Shown: positions 1 to 10,183, counted from the stretch's first letter. The stretch is 64,000 bases of DNA from Clostridia bacterium (GCA_900770415.1 CAAGKN010000026.1:1-64000); one strand, 5' to 3'. A program made the numbers and translations. The notes: generated from the letters alone by a model not told the origin.

Positions 1-1
1 A

Positions 2-182
2 AAAATTAAAATATTAAAAATGAAAAAAATTGTGAATGGAGTTAGCTTGAATTAGAAATTGTTCTTCGAGCGCAGTAGGGAATCTCATTTTTAATGAGGG
101 CGCTGCGGAGCAAGAAGATGTACAATTTCTATGAAAGTGACATGACCTGAACCATTTTTTGAATTTTAATATTTTAATTTTG
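2..182. repeat. Long palindromic, highly structured intergenic segment
   Basis: An 18-base A/T inverted repeat (2-19 and 165-182) encloses nested inverted repeats: AGAAATTGT at 54-62 pairs with ACAATTTCT at 122-130, a GC-richer arm (GAGCGCAG with CTGCGGAGC) lies inside, and a CTCAT/ATGAG hairpin lies at the centre. A minus-strand reading frame crosses it but is not convincing as a gene. The structure looks like a small non-autonomous mobile repeat or a folded RNA upstream of feoB. Which one cannot be decided from sequence alone. Confidence 0.45.
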
Positions 183-271
183 AATATAATTACAAATTCC
201 AATTTTTTCTTATGTTTCATTTTTTTATTTTTCTGCATATATTATATAAATATTTAAAATGAGGTGATTTT

Positions 272-2419
272 ATGGGACTTTCTTCTAGTTCCACTGGCAC
301 TAAATTGCTAGATAACGATATAGAAGCTTTAAAATCTAAATGTGATTTTACAATTGCAATAGCAGGTAACCCTAATGTTGGAAAAAGCACTGTTTTTAAT
401 TCTTTAACTGGTCTTCATCAGCATACTGGTAACTGGCCTGGTAAAACTGTTAGTAATGCTAGTGGTATAGCTAATTTCAATGATAAAGATTTTCTTTTAG
501 TAGATATCCCTGGTACATATTCCATTATGTCAAATTCCCAAGAAGAAGAAATTGCTAGAGATTATATTTGTTTTGGGAACCCTGATTGTACAGTTGTAGT
601 GCTTGATGCTACTTGTTTAGAAAGAAATTTAAATTTAGTATATCAAATTTTGGAAATCACAAATAAAGTAGTTGTTTGTGTTAATTTACTAGATGAAGCA
701 AAAAAGAAAGGAATAGAAATAGATTTAGATAAACTCTCTTTCACTCTTGGAGTTCCTGTTGTTGGAACTATTGCTAGGAAGAAAAAAACTTTAAATAAAT
801 TAATGCAAAGTGTATATGAAGTTTGTACTGAAAATTGTTCTGATGAATTATTCAAAATTGAATATCCAGAATCTATAGAAAATGCAATTACTATTGTTGA
901 AAAAAGTGCGAAGGAACTTTTATGTTCTTCTTTATTTACTAATTATAGATGGATTAGTTTAAAACTCCTAGAAGGAAATTCTAAAATTATTTCATCAATT
1001 GAAAATTACCTAAATATAAATTTAGTTGATAATGAAAATATATCTTGCAGTGTTAATAAAGCAAAAGAAATACTAGAAGATAATAATATAAATATATCTA
1101 GTTTTAAAGATATTATTGTTTCTACAATTATGTATCATAGTGAAAAAATTAGTTTAGATGTAATACGTTGTAAAAGGCAAAATTATTCTGTGAGAACAAA
1201 TAAAATTGATAAAATACTTACTTCTAAATTAACTGGTATTCCAATTATGCTTTTATTTTTTGCATTAATTTTTTGGATTACCATAACAGGAGCAAATTAT
1301 CCTTCTGCATTACTAACAAAGTTTTTTAATTATATAGAAACAAAGTTAGTCTTACTATTTGAGCATTTCAATTCTCCTCTATGGCTTATAGATATATCTG
1401 TATTTGGATTATATAGAACTCTCGCGTGGATTGTTGCTGTAATGCTTCCTCCAATGGCTATCTTTTTCCCTCTTTTTACTATTTTAGAAGATTTGGGATA
1501 TTTGCCAAGAATTGCTTTTAATTTAGATAACTTTTTCAGAAAAGCTTGTACCTCTGGAAAGCAAGCATTAACAATGTGTATGGGGTTCGGATGTAATGCT
1601 GCTGGTGTTGTTGGATGTAGAATTATAGATTCTCCAAGAGAAAGATTAGTTGCCATGCTTACAAATAATTTTGTACCATGCAATGGACGTTTTCCTTTTT
1701 TAATTACAATTTCATCTATATTTTTTGCAAGTTCTGCATTAGGAATATGGTCTTCTATTTGGTCCACATTAGCTGTTATTGCTGTTATAATTATAGGTGT
1801 TATTGTTACACTTGTTGTATCTAAAATACTTTCTAAAACAATTTTAAAAGGAATGCCATCATCTTTTATGCTGGAGCTTCCACCTTATAGAACTCCTCAG
1901 TTTGGAAAAATTTTGGTGCGTTCGATTTTTGACCGAACTCTATTTGTTCTTGGAAGAGCTGTTAGTATTGCAATTCCTGCTGGAATCATTATATGGCTTT
2001 TTGCAAATATAAATATTAGTGGAATTAGTTTACTAACTCATGTTGCTAATTTTTTAGATCCTTTTGCTAAACTTATGGGGTTAGATGGTTATATTTTAAC
2101 TGCATTTATATTAGCACTTCCTGCAAATGAAATTGTCCTTCCTATAATTCTTATGAGCTATACTGCTGGTGGAAGTTTAATGCAAATTGATGATTTGTCA
2201 AATATTTCTAATATTTTAATTAGTAATGGTTGGACCATTTTAACTGCAATAAATGTTATGCTTTTTTGCTTAATGCATTTTCCTTGTTCTACAACTCTTA
2301 TTACAATAAAGAAGGAATCAGGAAGTCTAAAATGGACCGCACTTGCATTTTTAATTCCTACATTTTTAGGAATTATTGCTTGCATGTTTACAACTGGTGT
2401 ATATAATTTAATTTTTTAA
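272..2419 (+). CDS. feoB: Ferrous iron transport protein B
   Basis: Inner-membrane Fe(II) transporter with an N-terminal GTPase domain. The G1 motif GNPNVGKST lies near residue 32, the G3 motif DIPGTYS near residue 80 and the G4-like NLLDEAKKKG near residue 138. Two nucleoside-recognition 'gate' domains and a hydrophobic core follow, including MGFGCNAAGV and NNFVPCNGRFP. The 715-residue length is normal. The start is preceded by GAGGTGA. No feoA is visible in the upstream 270 bases. The deacetylase gene follows 17 bases downstream, so the two are probably cotranscribed. No in-frame CGG occurs. Confidence 0.97.
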   Translation: MGLSSSSTGTKLLDNDIEALKSKCDFTIAIAGNPNVGKSTVFNSLTGLHQHTGNWPGKTVSNASGIANFNDKDFLLVDIPGTYSIMSNSQEEEIARDYICFGNPDCTVVVLDATCLERNLNLVYQILEITNKVVVCVNLLDEAKKKGIEIDLDKLSFTLGVPVVGTIARKKKTLNKLMQSVYEVCTENCSDELFKIEYPESIENAITIVEKSAKELLCSSLFTNYRWISLKLLEGNSKIISSIENYLNINLVDNENISCSVNKAKEILEDNNINISSFKDIIVSTIMYHSEKISLDVIRCKRQNYSVRTNKIDKILTSKLTGIPIMLLFFALIFWITITGANYPSALLTKFFNYIETKLVLLFEHFNSPLWLIDISVFGLYRTLAWIVAVMLPPMAIFFPLFTILEDLGYLPRIAFNLDNFFRKACTSGKQALTMCMGFGCNAAGVVGCRIIDSPRERLVAMLTNNFVPCNGRFPFLITISSIFFASSALGIWSSIWSTLAVIAVIIIGVIVTLVVSKILSKTILKGMPSSFMLELPPYRTPQFGKILVRSIFDRTLFVLGRAVSIAIPAGIIIWLFANINISGISLLTHVANFLDPFAKLMGLDGYILTAFILALPANEIVLPIILMSYTAGGSLMQIDDLSNISNILISNGWTILTAINVMLFCLMHFPCSTTLITIKKESGSLKWTALAFLIPTFLGIIACMFTTGVYNLIF

Positions 2420-2436
2420 ATTTATGGTGAGATTTT

Positions 2437-3216
2437 ATGAAAGTATTTTTTATACCTAAAAAAATTATAACTACTTTTGCAACATTTTTTACTTTAACTG
2501 TTTTTTCTATAATTTGTTATTCTTTTGCTAAAAGTGAATCAAATGTAGAATATCCATATTTTAATCAAAAGGATGTATATTCTAGCAAAGAGAAAATAGC
2601 ATATCTTACATTTGATGATGGTCCAAATAATAATGTAACTTTAAAGGTTTTAGATATATTAAAAAAAGAAAATATAAAAGCTAATTTTTTTGTTATTGGA
2701 AAACATGTTTCCGAATATCCAGAAGTTACAAAGCTAATATATGAAAATGGTCATTTTATAGGAAACCATACTTACTCACATAACAACAATATTATTTATA
2801 AAAATAAAGAAACTTTTTTTAATGAAATTAAACAAACTGATATTGCAATTGGGAATGCCATTGGAATTTCCGACTTTTGCTCACACGTGTTTAGATGCCC
2901 TAATGGTTCTATGAGCAAAATAAATTATTCTAAAAAGCAGGAATGTTTAAGATATTTGCCAGAAATAAGTTATACATTTGTAGATTGGAATGTGTTAAAT
3001 AATGACTCTATGAGAAAATATTCAAAAACAGAATTAGTCAATAATCTAAAAAAGAGTAGTTTGAATAAAGGAAGTATTATTATACTTATGCATGACTCTG
3101 GTGATGTAAACAAAACATTTGATGCATTAGAAGATTCAATTAGTTATCTAAAAGAACAAGGCTATGAATTTAGAACTTTCTATGATTTCGTGAAAAATGG
3201 TGAAAAAGGGGTCTAA
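2437..3216 (+). CDS. Membrane-anchored polysaccharide deacetylase (NodB domain)
   Basis: The N-terminal hydrophobic segment (about residues 8-30) is a signal peptide or anchor. The NodB homology domain follows, with TFDDGPN (about residue 61), the metal-binding NHTYSH (about residue 112), FRCPNG and the C-terminal ILMHDSG. The family removes N-acetyl (or related) groups from peptidoglycan or other cell-surface glycans with a Zn-dependent Asp-His-His site, all of which are visible. In spore formers this family includes PdaA-like cortex enzymes, but substrate cannot be read from sequence. The final codons form one arm of the bidirectional terminator shared with fbp. Confidence 0.9.
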   Translation: MKVFFIPKKIITTFATFFTLTVFSIICYSFAKSESNVEYPYFNQKDVYSSKEKIAYLTFDDGPNNNVTLKVLDILKKENIKANFFVIGKHVSEYPEVTKLIYENGHFIGNHTYSHNNNIIYKNKETFFNEIKQTDIAIGNAIGISDFCSHVFRCPNGSMSKINYSKKQECLRYLPEISYTFVDWNVLNNDSMRKYSKTELVNNLKKSSLNKGSIIILMHDSGDVNKTFDALEDSISYLKEQGYEFRTFYDFVKNGEKGV

Positions 3217-3230
3217 CCCCTTTTTCACCA
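3198..3230. terminator. Bidirectional terminator between deacetylase and fbp
   Basis: A perfect inverted repeat of 15 bases (TGGTGAAAAAGGGGT / ACCCCTTTTTCACCA) separated by 3 bases, with A/T tracts built into both arms. It sits between the two convergent genes and includes the deacetylase stop codon. It ends 7 bases before the frameshifted stop of fbp. Confidence 0.8.
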
Positions 3231-3236
3231 TTAGAA

Positions 3237-5196
3237 TTAGATATTTTCTTTTATTCTACCTTGTTTGTATGCAGAAAGTAATAGTTTTAAGTCTTCTATT
3301 TCTTCTTGTATTTCTTTTCCTATGTCTGTATCTGCTACTCTTTTTCTTTCTGTTTCTTTTTCATTTACCATTATATCATATTTTATATCTTGCTCTTCTC
3401 TTATTGCTGACTCTTTTGAATCAAATGGTTCATTTGCTGCAAGTATTAACCCATAAGAATTATATGTTAATGTGTATCCTGCTCTTCCTGTTTGCCCTCT
3501 ATAGCTTTTTGCAAATCCTCCGGTCTATTACTAAAAGTTTTCCATTTGCTTTTATTGGACTTTCTCCATCTTTTTCTTTTACCGGTACATGGCCATTTAT
3601 TATGTGTGATTTTTTTGTTTCTAGTCCAAATTCCTTTAAAACTTTATCACATATTTCTTCATTTTCTATTAATGTAAAATATGGATTTTTTTCTTCTTTG
3701 TGAGTTTCTTTTTCTTCTACAAAATACCTTTCAAATGTTGCTGCTTTTGCTTTACCAAACAATGGCGATTTTGGGCCACACCACAAGTACCACATAAAAT
3801 CTACTGCATCTTTGTTATTTTCTTTTCCAAAATATGCTTCATTTGCAATTTTTTCTATGCAATCAAAGTATTTTTTCCCTGATATGCTCTCTCCTAATAC
3901 TTCTATTTTTGAAAATTCTCCATCTGCTTCCATTGGAACACATCCATGGAATAATAAGTTTGAATTAAAACATTTATACATAGAAGCTTTTGAGTATAAA
4001 AATGATATATGTTTATTTAAAGTTTCACTATTTTTAAATGATTCTTGTAATCTATTTATTATTTCCTCTTCCTCTCTTGTTAGTTTGTATGGATTTTTGT
4101 AATCTACTGTTGGGAAGTTTGTATCATTTAAATTGTATATTTTATTATCTATTTGTATTGTTCCTTTTTCATAGTCTATTTTATCTAATAAAAGTCTTCC
4201 ATCCATTTTGTATTCTGGGTGTTCTTTTATCATTTGACCTTCTAACTTGAATTGTATTACTGATATTGCTTTATGGATTTTAGCTATTGATATTTCGTCA
4301 CTTCTAATATATTTGTTATAGTCAAATACTTTTGGCACAAATTTTTCACAACTATCATTTTTATATGTTTCTAGTGCAAATGTTGAAAGTGGTCTTATAT
4401 TTATTCCATAACCATCTTCTAGTGTGTCTATATTATCATATCTACTACATATTCTTATTACATTTGCTATACATGCTTTGTTTCCACATGCTGCCCCCAT
4501 CCACAATATATCATGATTTCCAAGTTCTATATCTAAACTGTGAAAATTCATTAATGTATCCATTACTAGCTTTGCATTTGGACCTCTATCAAATATATCT
4601 CCTATTACATGTAGGTGGTCTATTGCCATTCTTTTTATTAGATTTGATATTGCTACTATAAATTCGTCTGCTCTATCCAATTCTATAATTGAACTAATTA
4701 TTTGCTTATAATATGTTTCTTTATCTGGTCCACACCCTTGAAGATGTAACAACTCATCTATTATATAGTCAAATCCCTTAGGCATTGCTTTTCTAACTTT
4801 AGATCTTGTATATTTTGAGCTTACTTCTCTTGCAACTTCTATTAGTCTATATAAATTTATACTATACCACTCTTTTATATTGTCTACCTCTTTTTTTATT
4901 AAAGCTAATTTCTCTTCTGGGTAATAGATTAATGTTGCTAGCTGTCTTCTTTCACGTTCTGTTATTTGGTTATTAAATATATCTTCTATTTTGTTTCTTA
5001 TAATTCCAGAACCATTGTTTAAAATATGTGAAAAAGAACCATATTCTCCATGTATATCGCTTAAAAATAATTCGGTTCCTTTTGGTAAATTAAGTATTGC
5101 TTGTAAATTTATTATTTCTTCTGCAACTTGTTCTATATTAGTATATTGTTTACTAAGTATTTTTAGGTGTCTTTTTAATTCAACTCTCTCTTCCAT
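3237..5196 (-). CDS. fbp: Fructose-1,6-bisphosphatase class III, read through one CGG +1 frameshift
   Basis: Gluconeogenic enzyme hydrolysing fructose-1,6-bisphosphate. The metallophosphatase motifs LSDIHGEY (about residue 44), GDIFDRGP (about 197) and LGNHD (about 226) are present. The zero frame runs 558 codons from 5196 to a GAC codon, then meets CGG AGG and a stop 7 codons on. Skipping the C restores IDGGFAKSYRGQTGRAGYT and a further C-terminal stretch ending at 3237, giving 652 residues, the usual length of the family. Without the shift the conserved C-terminal core is lost. It lies 54 bases downstream of rimO on the same strand. Confidence 0.93.
3520..3522 (-). other. fbp: CGG +1 recoding site in fbp
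   Basis: Zero frame reads ATA GAC CGG AGG; the shifted frame reads ATA GAC (C) GGA GGA TTT, giving I-D-G-G-F, the conserved family motif. The skipped base is the complement of 3522. Confidence 0.85.
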
Positions 5197-5250
5197 TTTT
5201 ATACCTCATCTAATCAATATATCTCCAACTTATAATATGGAGGTATTAAG

Positions 5251-6567
5251 TTATTTATTACTTATTTTAGCAATTAAATCATAATTATTTACTGCTGTAA
5301 CTTTGCAATTAACAAATTCTCCTACTAATTTAGCATCGCAATCTTTTATTATTACCATACCATCTGTATCTGGTATGTCCATATAGCTTCTACCTAAACA
5401 GAATTTATGGTCAAATGTTGTATCTTCTACTAATACATTATACTCTTTTCCTATATAAGATTTTAGTTTTTCTGCAGATATATCTTTTGCAACACTCATT
5501 ATTAGATTATATCTTTTCTTTTTAGTTGCAGGATGTATTTGTTCTTTTAATCTTGCTGCAGGTGTTCCGTCTTCTTTAGAATATGTAAATACTCCTAATT
5601 TATCAAAATATCCTTTTTTAACAAATTCATATAGTTTATTAAAATCCTCTTCTGTTTCTCCTGGGAACCCCACTATTAATGATGTTCTTAATATTACATC
5701 TGGTATTTGTTTTTTTATTTTATTAATTAGTTCTTCTATTTGTTTTCCTGTTGTTCTTCTATTCATTCTTCTTAATACAGAGTCTGATATATGTTGAATT
5801 GGTATGTCAAAATAATTACAGATTTTTGGGTTGTTCTTAACTGTTTGTATTAATTCATCTGTTATGCTTTCTGGGTATGCATACAAAAATCTAATCCATT
5901 CAAAACCGTCAATTTTGCAAAGCTCATTTAGTAAATCACTTAGTTTTGATTCTCCATATAAATCTTCTCCATATCTTGTTGTGTCTTGTGCAATTACTAT
6001 TAGTTCTTTTATTCCAGCTGTTGCTAATTTTTTAGCCTCTTCTAATACTTCTTCCATTGGTCTACTTACATAAGGTCCTCGTATATATGGTATCGCACAA
6101 TATGTACATCTATTGCTACATCCTTCTGCTATTTTTAAATATGCTGTTTTATTTCCTGTACTTATTACTCTATCCATATAGCACAAATTATTTATAGTAT
6201 CTGGCTTTTCTTCTTCGTCTAACAATTCAAGAATTTTGTCCCAATAACTTCCATAATCATTTATTTCTATAAATAAATCTACTTCTGGAAGTGCCTTTTG
6301 TAGTTCTTTTTTATATCTTTGAACTAAGCATCCCATTACTACTAAATATTTGCATGTTCCCTTTTCTTTATATTCAGCCATTTCAAGTATTGTATTTATT
6401 GCTTCTTGTTTTGCTGATTCTATAAATCCGCATGTATTAACTATTATTATCTCTGCTTTTTCTACATCATTTACTATTTCAAAGTTATTTCTTTTAAATA
6501 GCCCTATTGCCATTTCTGTGTCTATTAAATTCTTTGAACATCCTAATGATACAAATCCTACTTTCAT
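5251..6567 (-). CDS. rimO: Ribosomal protein S12 methylthiotransferase
   Basis: Radical SAM enzyme adding a methylthio group to Asp89 of ribosomal protein S12. It has the N-terminal UPF0004 domain (GCSKN near residue 9, TCGFIESAKQE near residue 45), the radical SAM cluster motif CSNRCTYC (about residue 150) and a C-terminal TRAM-like domain. The length of 438 residues is typical. It lies 13 bases after the RNase G-type gene, probably as one operon with pth and the glycosyltransferase. All Gly GGA codons read normally; no in-frame CGG. Confidence 0.96.
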   Translation of the reverse strand: MKVGFVSLGCSKNLIDTEMAIGLFKRNNFEIVNDVEKAEIIIVNTCGFIESAKQEAINTILEMAEYKEKGTCKYLVVMGCLVQRYKKELQKALPEVDLFIEINDYGSYWDKILELLDEEEKPDTINNLCYMDRVISTGNKTAYLKIAEGCSNRCTYCAIPYIRGPYVSRPMEEVLEEAKKLATAGIKELIVIAQDTTRYGEDLYGESKLSDLLNELCKIDGFEWIRFLYAYPESITDELIQTVKNNPKICNYFDIPIQHISDSVLRRMNRRTTGKQIEELINKIKKQIPDVILRTSLIVGFPGETEEDFNKLYEFVKKGYFDKLGVFTYSKEDGTPAARLKEQIHPATKKKRYNLIMSVAKDISAEKLKSYIGKEYNVLVEDTTFDHKFCLGRSYMDIPDTDGMVIIKDCDAKLVGEFVNCKVTAVNNYDLIAKISNK

Positions 6568-6580
6568 TTTTTACCTCTTA

Positions 6581-7780
6581 TTAATAATCATCATTATTAC
6601 ACATATTTTTTCTTGTCATTTCTAATAAGTTTAGTTTAGTAAATCCTAATATTTGTGATTTAGTTCTATCTTTTTTTAAACTCTGTGCTAATAATTCTAT
6701 TATTTCTTTTTTATTTTCTTCTTCGTGCATATCTATATAATCTATTATTATAATTCCGCCAATGTCTCTTAATCTTAATTGTTTTGCAATTTCTGTTGTT
6801 GCTTCTTTATTTACTTTAAACACAGTCTGTTCCAAATTATTATTTCCTGTATATTTCCCTGTGTTTACATCAATTGCTGTTAAGGCTTCTGTTCTATCAA
6901 TTGTAATAAATCCACCGCATTTAAGCCATATTTTTCTATTGCTCATCTTTTCAACTTGGCTTCTTAATGAATGCATTTCTAATAAATCTTCGTTTTCTTT
7001 TAGTTCTAGTTTTATTTTCTCTTCCATGCCCATACTTTTTAAAATGTCATTTACATCTTTATATGTCTTTTTATCATTAACTATAACTTTATTTAAGTTT
7101 TGATCCACAACATCTATTAAAGTTCTTCTAAGTAATGCTTTATTGTCATACACTAATTTTGGACCATTTAATTTATGTTCGTCATAGTCTTTTTTTATTT
7201 GCTTCCATTTTTTTATCAATCCGTCTAAGTCTTGCTTTAATAGTTCTTCATTTATATTGTTACTTGAAGTTCTTATTATTGCTCCATCGCCTTTTGGTAA
7301 AACTTGTTTTACTATATTTATTAGCCTACTTCTTTCGCTCTCATCTTCTATTTTTTGAGATACTGTTACAAAATTTGTATTTGGCATAAAAACAACAAAT
7401 CTACCTGGTAAATTTATATGTGTTGAAACCCTTGCTCCTTTAGATTCTGTTCCGTCTCTTTTTACTTGTACTAATATTTTTGTTCCGGCATTTATTATGT
7501 CTGTTATATCTTTTCCTTTTATTTTATTATTTACATCTGTTTTTGTTTCATCTTCCTTAGGCAATAAGTCTTTTAAACGTATAAATGTATTTCTTTTATC
7601 ACCTATATCGATAAAAGCTGATTGCATTCCTTGTAGTACACTTTGTACTTTACCACAATATATATTTCCTTCTAGTCTTTGATGATTTTCATGTTCTTCA
7701 TGTTTTTCTACTAGTATCCCGTTTTCTACTAGCATTATAGTTTTTTTATCTGGTTCTTTGTTTATAATTAGTTCTAACAT
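6581..7780 (-). CDS. rng: Ribonuclease E/G family protein, short form
   Basis: The N-terminal S1-like RNA-binding region (GNIYCGKVQSVLQGMQSAFIDIG) is followed by the RNase H-like and DNase I-like catalytic core, with the signature DVNTGKYTG (about residue 303) and the acidic pair in IIIIDYIDM (about residue 350). It probably processes rRNA and mRNA. At 399 residues it ends right after LLEMTRKNMCNND, so the zinc-link (CPxC) and the C-terminal dimer region of RNase G are missing. There is no frameshift at the end and rimO begins 14 bases later. Family assignment is secure; whether it is RNase G in function is inference. Confidence 0.9.
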   Translation of the reverse strand: MLELIINKEPDKKTIMLVENGILVEKHEEHENHQRLEGNIYCGKVQSVLQGMQSAFIDIGDKRNTFIRLKDLLPKEDETKTDVNNKIKGKDITDIINAGTKILVQVKRDGTESKGARVSTHINLPGRFVVFMPNTNFVTVSQKIEDESERSRLINIVKQVLPKGDGAIIRTSSNNINEELLKQDLDGLIKKWKQIKKDYDEHKLNGPKLVYDNKALLRRTLIDVVDQNLNKVIVNDKKTYKDVNDILKSMGMEEKIKLELKENEDLLEMHSLRSQVEKMSNRKIWLKCGGFITIDRTEALTAIDVNTGKYTGNNNLEQTVFKVNKEATTEIAKQLRLRDIGGIIIIDYIDMHEEENKKEIIELLAQSLKKDRTKSQILGFTKLNLLEMTRKNMCNNDDY

Positions 7781-7791
7781 TTATGTCTCCT

Positions 7792-8349
7792 TTAATTAAA
7801 TCTATTCATTGCAACATCTATTCCACTTTTTAATATTTCTATTACACTTTCTGCTGCTTTTTCTATACTTCCCTCTAATATTTCTTTTTCTCTTTTAGGT
7901 ATAGGACCTATTACATAATTTATCATATCTTCTTTATTCTCTGGTGACCCTATTCCTACTCGTACTCGTATAAAATCTTCTGTATTTAAATTCTGTACTA
8001 CTGACTTCATTCCATTATGTGTTCCTGCTCCGCCTTTTGCTTTTAATCTAATATCTCCTATTTTTAAGTCTATATCATCATAAATTACTATAATATTTTT
8101 ATTGGAAATTTTATAGAATTTTTTAAATTGTATAATACTTTCTCCACTCAAGTTCATATATGTTTGTGGTTTTACTAATATTACTTTGTTATTTTCTATT
8201 TCTCCCATGCCATATAAAGCATTAAATTTAGATTTTGATACTTTTATATCACACTTTTTTGTTATTTCATTAATTACATCAAAACCCATGTTATGCCTTG
8301 TATTTGCATAATCGCTTTCTGGGTTTCCAAGTCCTACTATTAAATACAT
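7792..8349 (-). CDS. pth: Peptidyl-tRNA hydrolase
   Basis: Releases peptides from prematurely dissociated peptidyl-tRNA. The signature GLGNPE (residues 6-11), the catalytic His in NTRHNMGFDV (about residue 19) and the second signature GGAGTHNGMKS (about residue 104) are present; 185 residues, normal length. It sits between a glycosyltransferase (upstream) and the RNase G gene. In an organism with many programmed frameshifts, drop-off recycling would be especially relevant, but that is inference. Confidence 0.97.
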   Translation of the reverse strand: MYLIVGLGNPESDYANTRHNMGFDVINEITKKCDIKVSKSKFNALYGMGEIENNKVILVKPQTYMNLSGESIIQFKKFYKISNKNIIVIYDDIDLKIGDIRLKAKGGAGTHNGMKSVVQNLNTEDFIRVRVGIGSPENKEDMINYVIGPIPKREKEILEGSIEKAAESVIEILKSGIDVAMNRFN

Positions 8350-8361
8350 ACGCCCTTCCTT

Positions 8362-9546
8362 TTATAAATAAATTTTATATAAATCAATTATTTTATTTAT
8401 TATTTTTTTAGTTGAGTAGTTTTCTTTCATATCTTCTGCAACTTTTTCAGTGTCATATTTGTTTTTTTCACTTAATGCCTCCATTATTCCTGTTGCTAAT
8501 TCTGTTGGATTTTCTTTTTCTACAATTACTCCATAGTCCTTTTTCATAAATTTTAGCATTGCTTCTATGTCTGTAACTACAACAGGTGTTCCAGCAGCTA
8601 ATGATTCAAGAACAACTAAAGCGAGTCCTTCATATCTAGATGACAAAACCGTAATATCCGCAATATTATATAACTCATTTAAATCTTGCTGAGTTTTTGC
8701 TCCTAAAAAATAAACATTTTTTAAATTTAGTTCCTTTGCTTGCTCTTCTAGTTCTTTATGCAATATTCCTTCTCCAACTATAAGTGTTAATATATCATCT
8801 TTTTCATATATTTTTGCTGCTTGAAGTAGTATATCTATTCCTTTTACATGAACTAATCTTCCTGAAGATAAAACTATTTTATTATATGTTCCATTTATTC
8901 CTATCTTTTTTAATATGTCTTTTTGGTTATATTCTTTTATATAAAAAGTATCTTGATCATATCCATTTACTATATTAACAATTTTGCTTTTTGCTTGTGG
9001 AAATTTTTGTAATACTTGTTCATTGTTGCTTTCTGAAATAGTAATAATATTTTTACATTTCTTAATAGCATTATTTGAATATATATGAAATCTCTCCCAA
9101 GCATCATATCCTAGTATATCAGTTCCGTGTGATGATACTATTGTTGGGATGTTAAATTCGGTTGCTATGCTAGATAATATCCATATATGTCCCGAATGTA
9201 TTATGTCTGGCTTAAACTCATCTATTACCTTTTCCATTTTTTGTCTAAATGCTTCTTCATACATTTTTAGCTGCTCATTTGTCAAATCATTAAAAGTCAA
9301 ATTGCTTCTTGGATGTGTTGTAAAACAAGGAAAGTTAAATGGTAATTGTCCAGGTATCTCTTCTTTATATTTAAAGAATACTGGATTTATTTTAACTTTT
9401 TCTATGTTTTCTATTTGGGTCGTGTTTTCCGGAATAATTATTTGTACTTCATGTCCTAGTGCTGTTAAACTTTTTGCTAAGTTTTTAGTATATATTCCGC
9501 TTCCTCCACCAAAAAGTGGAAATTGGTTGATTAGTAATACTTTCAT
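8362..9546 (-). CDS. Glycosyltransferase family 4 protein
   Basis: Retaining GT-B glycosyltransferase. The N-terminal acceptor domain begins MKVLLINQFPLFGGGSG, and the C-terminal donor domain holds SGRLVHVKGIDILLQAA and the EX7E motif ESLAAGTPVVVTD (about residue 320). I chose the second ATG (9546), which follows a GGGG stretch, over the ATG four codons upstream, which has no ribosome binding site. Sugar and acceptor are unknown. No in-frame CGG. Confidence 0.9.
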   Translation of the reverse strand: MKVLLINQFPLFGGGSGIYTKNLAKSLTALGHEVQIIIPENTTQIENIEKVKINPVFFKYKEEIPGQLPFNFPCFTTHPRSNLTFNDLTNEQLKMYEEAFRQKMEKVIDEFKPDIIHSGHIWILSSIATEFNIPTIVSSHGTDILGYDAWERFHIYSNNAIKKCKNIITISESNNEQVLQKFPQAKSKIVNIVNGYDQDTFYIKEYNQKDILKKIGINGTYNKIVLSSGRLVHVKGIDILLQAAKIYEKDDILTLIVGEGILHKELEEQAKELNLKNVYFLGAKTQQDLNELYNIADITVLSSRYEGLALVVLESLAAGTPVVVTDIEAMLKFMKKDYGVIVEKENPTELATGIMEALSEKNKYDTEKVAEDMKENYSTKKIINKIIDLYKIYL

Positions 9547-9647
9547 AATATACCCCATATATTCTAATTTAATATTATTAATATATCATATTTATCAGTT
9601 TTTGACAATATTTTACACAAGAAAAGTGGCTTGCCACACTTTTTCAA

Positions 9648-9682
9648 CAAAAAAGATTGCACAGTTAAGTGCAATCTTTTTA
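9648..9682 (-). terminator. Terminator after divIVA
   Basis: Hairpin AAAAAGATTGCAC / GTGCAATCTTTTT with a 6-base loop, T-tailed on both strands. It separates divIVA from the glycosyltransferase operon. Confidence 0.75.
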
Positions 9683-9691
9683 TAGATTATT

Positions 9692-10141
9692 TTAGTCTTC
9701 TTTGTGGTCTTTTAAAAGCTCTAATTGTGAAATTAGAAGTGATTCCATTTTTGCTTTGTATACATCAAATTGTTTTTTTAAATCTTCTAGTTCTTTTTGT
9801 TTTAAAAGTATTTGTGTATTTAATTCTTCTACAGAATTCTTAGCTTGAAATTCTGCATCTTTTATTATTTGTTCTGCTTGCTTTTTAGCAACTTCTTGTA
9901 CTTCATCTGCTGTTTTTTGAGCCATTATTAAAGTATTTTGTATTGTATTTTCTATGTTTTTATATTTTCCTACATTAGAATCTAATTCTTCTCTTTGTGC
10001 TTTTAGCTCTGCATTCTCTTTATATAATTTTCCATAATCTAATGTTAATTCATCTAAAAAATCATCTACTTCGTCTACATTGTATCCATTCATCATTTGT
10101 TTTGCAAATTTTTTATTTTCTATATCTAATGGTGTTATCAT
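9692..10141 (-). CDS. divIVA: DivIVA/GpsB-family cell division protein
   Basis: Coiled-coil membrane-curvature protein. It has the canonical N-terminal lipid-binding motif ITPLDIENKKF (residues 2-12) and GYNVDEVDDFLDEL (residues 19-32), followed by a long coiled coil (LKAQREELDSN onward). The start at 10141 is chosen because AAGGAGTGATAAT precedes it; a second in-frame ATG lies three codons upstream. It follows sepF, the usual order in Firmicutes division clusters. Confidence 0.92.
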   Translation of the reverse strand: MITPLDIENKKFAKQMMNGYNVDEVDDFLDELTLDYGKLYKENAELKAQREELDSNVGKYKNIENTIQNTLIMAQKTADEVQEVAKKQAEQIIKDAEFQAKNSVEELNTQILLKQKELEDLKKQFDVYKAKMESLLISQLELLKDHKED

Positions 10142-10163
10142 TATTATCACTCCTTATTATAAA

Positions 10164-10183
10164 AGGGCATAATAATATGCCCA
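10164..10183. terminator. Short hairpin between sepF and divIVA
   Basis: GGGCATA / TATGCCC stem with a 4-base loop in the 50-base gap. It may be an attenuator or a processing site rather than a full terminator. Confidence 0.4.

Noticed and set aside
14..238. Minus-strand 74-codon frame near the window start
   Set aside because: Lies wholly in nested inverted repeats and has no ribosome binding site.
5550..7500. CGGA tetranucleotides in rimO, rng and many other genes as further recoding sites
   Set aside because: There the C is the third base of the preceding codon (GAC GGA, AAC GGA, TGC GGA), so CGG is out of phase and the gene is unbroken.
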